DNA of 64,000 bases, taken from Paenibacillus planticolens. Lineage in GTDB: Bacteria > Bacillota > Bacilli > Paenibacillales > NBRC-103111. The notes beneath the pieces are model-generated. The model did no database searches, was not told the origin of the DNA, and saw nothing but the letters and a program-made list of their open reading frames with translations. Shown here piece by piece: positions 58,513 through 64,000 of the stretch. The DNA lies in the NCBI RefSeq assembly GCF_013141725.1, contig NZ_WHNZ01000048.1, positions 55,260 to 119,259 of the forward strand, in the 5' to 3' direction. A program made the position numbers and the translations under genes. Position 1 is the stretch's first letter. Every line of letters begins with the position of its first letter.

Positions 58513-58830
58513 TACTTTCGCCGCCCCCTTCCCTATTCCAGCATAGAGACAAGGGTAGATTAGCATGGGAACATAAAAATTTCATAAAGACTTGCTAAAA
58601 TTTACGTCAAATACTGGTATTTTTCGCCTATTTCCATCACATTTCGCCATCCTTCGGGAATCCAGGTAGTGCTCAGTACCTGCATCCCCTCTGAAACCGC
58701 ACCAATCTCGTAAGATGTCAATAAAAGGATAGAAATTTTTAGGAGAATCGTTCTATAATAAAGCTAGTATTTGCGAGCGGGAACTCCGCTCCCATCATGA
58801 GCCGTTCCGTTACTGAGGAGGATTTCTAGT
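58513..58830. promoter_or_regulatory. divergent intergenic region with -10 of the orphan regulator
   Basis: 318 bases between divergent genes. TATAAT at 58754-58759 is a likely -10 for the response regulator gene, but no good -35 is spaced correctly. The rest shows no repeat element or hairpin that I can support. Confidence 0.4.
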
Positions 58831-59532
58831 ATGGCAGGTGAAACAATTTTAGTGGTGGATGACGAGCAGGAAATTGTCCAATTGATCCAGCTCTATTTAA
58901 ATAGAGAAGGATACAAGGTCATCAGCGCCAACAATGGACAAGATGTTTTCGAGATCGTTAAAGAACACAAGCCCGATCTTATTGTTCTCGACATTCTGCT
59001 GCCGGGACTTGATGGCATAGAGGTTTGCCGTCAGCTGCGCAAAACCAGCAATACGCCAATTTTATTCATTTCCTGTAAAAGTGAAGATATCGATATTATT
59101 CTCGGGCTCAGCATGGGCGGCGACGACTATATGACGAAGCCTTTCAGCCCTAGTCAACTTGTGGCAAGGGTGAAAGCCCTGCTGCGCCGTAATTCCATCC
59201 GCGAACAGCATCAAGACGATCCGCAGCTCGTGAAGTTTCCGGGTCTGGAGATCGATCTGGTCAGCCACATTGTCCGTGTCAACGGGCAGACCATCTCGCT
59301 GTCGGCCAAGGAATTCGACTTGCTTTCCTTAATGGCCAAAACCCCGAACCGGGTTTACAAAATCGAGCACTTGTTTGAGCTTATCTGGAGCCTGGATAGT
59401 ATGGGCGACCCGCGAACGCTCATCGTACATATCAGCAATCTGCGCAAGAAAATTGAAGTGAATCCGGCTGAGCCCAAGTACATCATTACCGTTCGCGGCG
59501 TCGGATACAAGTTTAACGGTTCATTAGTCTAG
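58831..59532 (+). CDS. orphan OmpR/PhoB family response regulator
   Basis: A 233-residue regulator: receiver with Asp54 (DLIVLDILLPGLDGIEVC), DDEQE acidic pair, Lys in YMTKPFSPSQL; winged helix (TISLSAKEFDLLSLMAKTPN, LIVHISNLRKKIEVN). Good site GAGGAGGATTTCT. No histidine kinase is adjacent, so its partner is elsewhere (the three-PAS soluble kinase at 7.8 kb also lacks a partner, but a link is speculation). Its end overlaps the convergent DUF554 gene by 4 bases. Confidence 0.92.
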   Translation: MAGETILVVDDEQEIVQLIQLYLNREGYKVISANNGQDVFEIVKEHKPDLIVLDILLPGLDGIEVCRQLRKTSNTPILFISCKSEDIDIILGLSMGGDDYMTKPFSPSQLVARVKALLRRNSIREQHQDDPQLVKFPGLEIDLVSHIVRVNGQTISLSAKEFDLLSLMAKTPNRVYKIEHLFELIWSLDSMGDPRTLIVHISNLRKKIEVNPAEPKYIITVRGVGYKFNGSLV

Positions 59533-60263
59533 AACAGCCGGTCCCACCAAGCCGAGAAGTGATGCTGAACGGGCACAGCGGCTGCCGCTATGATAAGAGC
59601 CGGAAGCATATTGGCGACATTGATTTTTTTGATTTGAAGAAGATTGATGCCTACCCCAATAACCAGCACGCCGCCAACAGCTGTAATTTGGACGATCATC
59701 GCGTCCAGCGACGCTTGACTGAAGGCCATGGCGATCACCGTTGCCGCGAGAGCAATCGTTCCCTGCATGACGAACACGGACACAGCGGAGAAGATGACGC
59801 CAATCCCTAAGGTAGAAGCGAAAATAATGGATAAAAATCCGTCCAGCAATGATTTGGTGTACAAAATATCATGATTATGACGGAGGCCGCCGTCCAGCGG
59901 ACCCAGTATAGCCATAGCTCCGATGCAGTATACAAGCGTACAAGTCACGAATCCTTCCGAGACGCTGCCGCGTTGGTCCGATGAACCTTTGCGCATCCGG
60001 GCCTGCAACCAGTCGCCAAGCTGACCAAGCCTGTACTCGATGCGAAGCAGTTCACCAAGAATGCCGCCGATGACGACGCTTAGTATGACAAGCACGATTT
60101 GGCTCGATTTGAGAGCCATCGTAATCCCCAGCACAGTAATTGCGAGGCCCAGGCCCTGCATCACTGTGCTTTTTATGCCTTCTGAGATGCGGGGCAGCAG
60201 AAGCCCCAACAATCCCCCAATGATAATGGCGATAGCATTCACTATCGTCCCCCATAACGCCAT
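59529..60263 (-). CDS. DUF554 family membrane protein
   Basis: A 244-residue protein with seven or so membrane segments, starting MALWGTIVNAIAIIIGGLLG. The conserved VTCTLVYCIGAMAILGPLDG and LLDGFLSIIFASTLGIGV segments identify DUF554 (YqgA-like); the function is not established. Start ATG 60263 chosen for AAAGGG about 9 bases upstream; the frame opens at TTG 60290. Confidence 0.88.
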   Translation of the reverse strand: MALWGTIVNAIAIIIGGLLGLLLPRISEGIKSTVMQGLGLAITVLGITMALKSSQIVLVILSVVIGGILGELLRIEYRLGQLGDWLQARMRKGSSDQRGSVSEGFVTCTLVYCIGAMAILGPLDGGLRHNHDILYTKSLLDGFLSIIFASTLGIGVIFSAVSVFVMQGTIALAATVIAMAFSQASLDAMIVQITAVGGVLVIGVGINLLQIKKINVANMLPALIIAAAAVPVQHHFSAWWDRLF

Positions 60264-60398
60264 CCTGTTCATTCCCTTTCTGTCTGACAAAGTCTGTAGC
60301 CTGTGTATGACAACCTTTTTATTCTACATGATTCAGCTCATAATTTCCTCCATCCTTGGAAATGGTATGGATAAGCAACAGGAAAGGAGGAATACGGC

Positions 60399-60632
60399 AT
60401 GTCTAAAGACAAATCGATGGACCCCATGACAGGCGATACGGTGGAGACAGACGGTGTTTATGCCAATGAGGCAGGACAAGAGGTAACCCTCAAGCGCGGC
60501 AATGAGTTTCCTGCGGACCTCGTGCTGGGCCGCACGACTTGGGAGCTGCAGGGCTTTGCAGAAGAAGCCGAGATTGATCACGACCAAACGGAGCTTAATC
60601 CAATGCGCAAGCGTGCGGATACGCGAACCTAA
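60399..60632 (+). CDS. small YjzC-like protein (77 aa)
   Basis: MSKDKSMDPMTGDTVETDGV, then YANEAGQEVTLKRGNEFPAD: the Gly-x-Tyr...eitLkkGd.FP pattern is that of YjzC-type small proteins. A charged C-terminal extension follows. AGGAAAGGAGGAATACGGC is upstream; own terminator. Function unknown. Confidence 0.7.
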   Translation: MSKDKSMDPMTGDTVETDGVYANEAGQEVTLKRGNEFPADLVLGRTTWELQGFAEEAEIDHDQTELNPMRKRADTRT

Positions 60633-60638
60633 TCTTAG

Positions 60639-60671
60639 AACCGGGCTGCGAGCGATGCAGCTCGGTTTTTT
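60639..60671 (+). terminator. terminator of the YjzC-like gene
   Basis: ACCGGGCTGC / GCAGCTCGGT hairpin, then TTTTTT. Confidence 0.85.
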
Positions 60672-60722
60672 GCCTCATTATGATATACTAGGGGGATGAT
60701 ATCAAACGCTGGGGGAACAAGC

Positions 60723-61364
60723 ATGAACGGGAAACGAATCATTATAGTAACTGGCGGAACACTTGGCGATTGGGCCCTGGAAGTCATCCAAGAGAATGAC
60801 ATATTGGTGGGCTCTGACCGAGGGGCCTTATATTTAATTCAGCATGGCTACAAGCCGCATATTTCTTTAGGGGATTTTGATTCGGTGACGGCGGAGGAAT
60901 TAAACCTTATTCGTTCTTCAAGCCTTTCGTTCATCGAATGCGATCCGGTTTACAAAGATTTGACCGATACCGAAATGGCCTTCAATTGGGCGCTCGCTGA
61001 GCAGCCGGAACAGATCATCCTGTTAGGTGCGCTGGGCACGCGCTTCGATCACTCATTAGCCAACGTACATCTGCTGCGTAAAGGTACGGAGCTCGGCATT
61101 TCGTGCTCCATTATAGATGCCAACAATCAGATCCTCGTTATGAACCAATCGACACGCATTGAACGTGGGCGCTATACGCACATCTCTCTGCTTCCGCTCA
61201 GTCTGGAAGTAACAGGCATCACGCTCCACGGTTTCGCATATCCGCTTCATCAAGCGAAGCTTGAGATCGGACAATCCCTCGGGATCAGCAATATTCTTCA
61301 GGAACCGGAAGGTCTAATCGAGATTCGCACAGGCCTTCTCCTTGTTATTCAAAGCAAAGATTAA
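60723..61364 (+). CDS. thiN: thiamine diphosphokinase
   Basis: Converts thiamine to thiamine diphosphate. About 213 residues: MNGKRIIIVTGGTLGDWALE, LVGSDRGALYLIQHGYKPHI, SLGDFDSV (metal-binding) and DLTDTEMAFNWAL match the ThiN family, then LLGALGTRFDHSLANVHLL. GGGGGAAC precedes ATG 60723; the frame opens at 60696. No TPP riboswitch is seen upstream. Confidence 0.92.
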   Translation: MNGKRIIIVTGGTLGDWALEVIQENDILVGSDRGALYLIQHGYKPHISLGDFDSVTAEELNLIRSSSLSFIECDPVYKDLTDTEMAFNWALAEQPEQIILLGALGTRFDHSLANVHLLRKGTELGISCSIIDANNQILVMNQSTRIERGRYTHISLLPLSLEVTGITLHGFAYPLHQAKLEIGQSLGISNILQEPEGLIEIRTGLLLVIQSKD

Positions 61365-61450
61365 TCTCTTTCGCTGATCAGGTATAATTCTCCCAACCAT
61401 TGCTTACAAATAGAGTAATAGAATATTCCTCTAGAATGGTTGGTGTACCG

Positions 61451-62515
61451 ATGAGTTTTCCAAGAAAGGGAATTCTGGGCTATTCGTTATTTATCGGGGT
61501 TTACACGATAGTGCTGCTGCTCTTAACCAGCTGTCTTTCCGCCGCGAACAACCGGTCTGAAAGGACAGTCGCTTTGTCCGCCGCTTCCTACACATATGAA
61601 GGACAAGCCCTCGTCCAGACTGAAAAGGAAGCTCCTTCAGACATCCAAGCGCATGAGGCGGACAAGCCGCCGCCGCCCGAACCTGAGCCTGTCGTTGCAA
61701 ATGAACCTGGCGCCGATTCCGACGCGGCTGTCAACGCGGGAGATCCCCTGCTTCTTCCGCTCGCCGTGGACACGAAGTCCGCGACGCCTACCGTTACGTC
61801 GGAAACTTACGTCCCTTTGGTTCCGCCTGCGGGCAAGCCTTCGTCAAAAGTCAGCATCCCTGTGCTTAACTATCACAGTGTGGCGATTGACCCAGGGAAT
61901 ATCGTCGTTATTCCTCCTGACAAGCTGGAAGCGCAAATGGCTTATTTGCACGATCATGGCTACACCCCTCTGACTCTCGAAGCCTTTATTCGTCTCCTGG
62001 AAGGAGACCGTTCCGAGAAATCCCCGGAGAAGCCGGTGCTGCTCACGTTCGATGACGGATACCTCGATAATTACGAGGAAGCGATGCCCATTCTGGCTAA
62101 ATACGGCTTCCCCGCCACCCTCTTTGTTTCTCCTGGCATGACGGAGCAGGACGGCTATCTCAATTGGGAGCAAATAAAGAAGATGCAAGCTGGTGGCTGG
62201 GATATTCAGCCGCACGGCATGTCGCATCCTCACCTCCCGAAGCTTTCGGCGGACGAGCAAGCCTATGAAATCGTGGAAGCCAGGAAGCAGATCGAGGAAC
62301 GGCTTGGAACCAAAGCGGATATCTTCTGCTATCCGTATGGCGAATACAACAAAACGACGCTGAAACTTCTTCAGCATCACGGGTTTCGGTATGCTTTTAC
62401 AATCGATCAAGGCTTTGCAACAAACGAGCAGTCCCCTTACCTGCTAAAACGGATTTTTGTTAACGGCGAGGAAAATCTAAACGCTTTCGCAGCCAAGCTT
62501 CCTAAACTCAAGTAG
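61451..62515 (+). CDS. polysaccharide deacetylase lipoprotein (NodB domain)
   Basis: About 354 residues. N terminus GILGYSLFIGVYTIVLLLLTSC gives a lipobox LLTSC (or a membrane anchor), then a Pro/Glu-rich linker (PPPPEPEPVVANEPG) and a NodB domain from about residue 130: VLLTFDDGYLDNYEEA, PHGMSHPHLPKLS, FCYPYGEYNKTTLKLL. Similar to PgaB/IcaB-like deacetylases acting outside the cell on GlcNAc polymers. ATG 61451 is chosen; ATG 61436 and TTG 61400 are in frame but have no better ribosome site. Confidence 0.9.
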   Translation: MSFPRKGILGYSLFIGVYTIVLLLLTSCLSAANNRSERTVALSAASYTYEGQALVQTEKEAPSDIQAHEADKPPPPEPEPVVANEPGADSDAAVNAGDPLLLPLAVDTKSATPTVTSETYVPLVPPAGKPSSKVSIPVLNYHSVAIDPGNIVVIPPDKLEAQMAYLHDHGYTPLTLEAFIRLLEGDRSEKSPEKPVLLTFDDGYLDNYEEAMPILAKYGFPATLFVSPGMTEQDGYLNWEQIKKMQAGGWDIQPHGMSHPHLPKLSADEQAYEIVEARKQIEERLGTKADIFCYPYGEYNKTTLKLLQHHGFRYAFTIDQGFATNEQSPYLLKRIFVNGEENLNAFAAKLPKLK

Positions 62516-62597
62516 GAGGCTTTTCTTTTTATAAACATGGTCCAAAATATCTACTTTTATAGTATAATATGCCTAATTAACAAAGAGGAGCATCTCC

Positions 62598-63047
62598 ATG
62601 TCGCAACCAAATAAACGCTCCAGTTTCAGAATTCACCTCCAAATCCCATTAACCGCCATGTTCAAGATTATTGGGATCAAAAATAAAGCTACCGACACCA
62701 AACACTCCAAAATCATGATCAAGGATATCAGCGCCGGCGGCATCCGCATGCATACCCCCTTGAATCTTCCTACGGAGATGAGCCTGCTGCTGGAGTTTAC
62801 TTTCCATCTGTTTCATCAGGAAATGAAAATTCTGGGCATTATTAAACGAAAAACGATGCTGAAACCATCCCTCTATGAGTATGGGATTGAGTTCAGCATC
62901 GCAGATCCGACTATCGAGCAGCAGCTGACCAGTCATCTGATTCTGTTAGGATCTCGTTTAAGGCACACCGATGTACTGGCAAGCTGCAGCTTCTGTTCCG
63001 ATGATGATATGACAGATATTTTCTCAACAACTTACGACATTACATAG
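62598..63047 (+). CDS. PilZ domain c-di-GMP receptor
   Basis: A 149-residue protein. The two PilZ binding motifs are visible: RSSFRIHL (RxxxR) and DISAGGIRMHT (D/NxSxxG). The body forms the PilZ beta barrel (LLLEFTFHLFHQEMKILGII, YEYGIEFSIADPTIEQQL). A C-terminal Cys-rich tail (SCSFCSDDDM) is unusual. AAGAGGAGC lies upstream. It overlaps the convergent methionine sulfoxide reductase gene by 8 bases. Confidence 0.88.
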   Translation: MSQPNKRSSFRIHLQIPLTAMFKIIGIKNKATDTKHSKIMIKDISAGGIRMHTPLNLPTEMSLLLEFTFHLFHQEMKILGIIKRKTMLKPSLYEYGIEFSIADPTIEQQLTSHLILLGSRLRHTDVLASCSFCSDDDMTDIFSTTYDIT

Positions 63048-63531
63048 CGGCAGCAAGCTTTTGGACGAACTGCTCCAAGTAGCGCTGATCGATTTCATCA
63101 AAACGGCTCAGGCTAGGGCTATCGATATCCAACACGCCGATCAACTCTTCCCCTCGAAGAATCGGAACGACGATTTCCGATTGGGAGGCGGCATCGCAGG
63201 CGATATGGCCGGGAAATGCGTGAACGTCCGGTACAAGCACCGTTTCCCGGCGCGCGGCAGACGTACCGCAAACTCCTTTACCCAGCGGAATCCGAACGCA
63301 AGCCGGCAAGCCTTGGAACGGTCCCAGAACGAGTTCCTCCTTCTCTTGCGCAGTGTCCAGCAAATAAAACCCTACCCAATTGATATCCGTCAAAAATTGT
63401 CCGAGCAGCGCCGCGGCATTCGCTAAATTGGCAATTCTGTTCGGCTCGTCATGTATCAAGGCTTCAACTTGCTGAATCAGCAAGGCATAGTTGTCTTCTC
63501 TCGTTCCTTCGTAGCTCGACTTCGCAAACAT
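63040..63531 (-). CDS. msrC: free methionine-(R)-sulfoxide reductase, GAF domain
   Basis: A 163-residue GAF-fold enzyme reducing free Met-R-sulfoxide. The family segments are INWVGFYLLD, LGPFQGLPACVRIPLGKGVC, GTSAARRETVLVPDVHAFPG and HIACDAASQSEIVVPI, with the conserved cysteines in CVRIPLGKGVCG and IACDA. Start MFAKSSYEGTREDN. Upstream (to 64000) lies the family 4 repeat element and no gene that I can support. Confidence 0.9.
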   Translation of the reverse strand: MFAKSSYEGTREDNYALLIQQVEALIHDEPNRIANLANAAALLGQFLTDINWVGFYLLDTAQEKEELVLGPFQGLPACVRIPLGKGVCGTSAARRETVLVPDVHAFPGHIACDAASQSEIVVPILRGEELIGVLDIDSPSLSRFDEIDQRYLEQFVQKLAAAM

Positions 63532-63752
63532 CGATTATCATCCTTCTTCCTCATCTATCATTCTTGCCTTCTCATCATACCAAAAAGTGTTCATTCGCGC
63601 CAAAGAGTAAGATCGTTAGGAAGTAATTTTCTATGTTTGAATGCGAGTGCAGCTTCGCTGCTTGTTCGAGGACAGAATCGGAACTGGCTTCGCAGATGCG
63701 GTTCAGATGGTACTTCACTCACGTGATCAAGGCCTTAAACAGCCTTGCTATG

Positions 63753-63933
63753 TTGTATTCTGTACAACGATATGGCCAAGAAAGGGCCTCAGATCTCTTC
63801 TTCATTGTACTATGTGCAACATTTTCGCAGGAATTGGGCTGATTTGGGCTTTTTTCGTTAAAATGATTGTATTTTATACAATGGAAGGCGAGCTTGTAGG
63901 GGGAATGCAGCGTTTTTATTGCACAATGTACAA
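63753..63933. repeat. four-unit intergenic element, family 4 (TTGTA-N5-TACAA)
   Basis: Four 15-base dyads at 63753, 63805, 63867 and 63919 (52, 62, 52): TTGTA-TTCTG-TACAA, TTGTA-CTATG-TGCAA, TTGTA-TTTTA-TACAA, TTGCA-CAATG-TACAA. Orientation is less clear than in the other families because the dyads are near-perfect, but unit 4 inverted matches unit 2 at 13 of 15. The rest of the terminal 470 bases holds nothing else that I can support. Confidence 0.7.
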
Positions 63934-64000
63934 CGAAGGTTATTAACTGCAGCACTCATGGGTGTGTTAGGCAAAGATGAGGCGTGTTGGGACGCGTTGG

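Noticed and set aside
3559..63933. Regularly spaced repeats considered as CRISPR arrays
   Set aside because: Only four units per site, half of them inverted, spacers of about 30-40 bases are conserved between copies, and there are no cas genes.
63719..63955. 78-codon minus-strand frame at the right end
   Set aside because: It runs through the family 4 repeat units and has no ribosome site or family resemblance.

Overview
The window reads as chromosome of a spore-forming Gram-positive bacterium of the Paenibacillaceae (Paenibacillus or a close relative). This rests on a GerA-type germinant receptor operon, a gerP spore-coat operon, an SLH-anchored GH18 hydrolase, a bacilliredoxin, strong GGAGG ribosome sites, frequent TTG/GTG starts and mixed GC. 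I see no rRNA, tRNA, CRISPR array, intact transposase or prophage. The genus call is inference.

Layout. 1-3.2 kb: ogt (cut by the window edge), queG, lepB, a DUF402 phosphatase-like gene and a GNAT. 3.2-4.8 kb: gene-free repeat region, with a 9-bp G-rich minisatellite between two copies of a 179-bp element. 4.8-9.7 kb: MFS exporter, TrkH/KtrB potassium channel, three-PAS histidine kinase. 9.7-13.5 kb: gerA operon. 13.6-25.6 kb: housekeeping genes (sodA, Crp/Fnr regulator, mutY, cytochrome c, acpS, aldo/keto reductase, nadE, bacilliredoxin), a DUF3905 gene with an Lgt-like membrane protein, a polysaccharide deacetylase, and a LiaI-PspA-PspC-PspA envelope-stress operon. 26-28.2 kb: GntR-ABC operon with a clear operator. 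29.5-38.4 kb: alkyl-cysteine sulfur salvage cluster (LysR, tcy-type ABC importer, two flavin monooxygenases, deacetylase, acetyltransferase and an unexpected DinB protein). 38.5-43.7 kb: a two-component system with what looks like its own local regulon (itself, an ApbE flavin transferase and a secreted repeat protein). 43.7-49.9 kb: DnaA-box cluster, BaiN-like flavoprotein, TcyP-like symporter, inositol monophosphatase, aldolase. 50-53 kb: second two-component system and an NlpC/P60 hydrolase. 53.2-57.5 kb: gerP operon and GH18-SLH protein. 57.5-63.5 kb: diguanylate cyclase, orphan response regulator, DUF554, thiN, polysaccharide deacetylase, PilZ protein and free-methionine-sulfoxide reductase.

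Most notable. (1) Nine intergenic elements from four unrelated sequence families share one geometry: four short units 15-21 bp long, spaced about 51 / 53-62 / 51 bp, oriented forward-forward-reverse-reverse in three families. Several lie between a stop codon and a terminator. (2) Three promoters around one two-component system carry four to six TTCAG/CTCAG direct repeats at exact 11-bp period, ending 10-11 bp before the -10 box. (3) Five DnaA boxes (three perfect) are phased at 21-22-21-11 bp far from any dnaA gene. (4) The sulfur cluster has a DinB gene where Bacillus subtilis has a redoxin, and CymR-like dyads at its promoters. All positions were read by eye; nothing was searched against a database.
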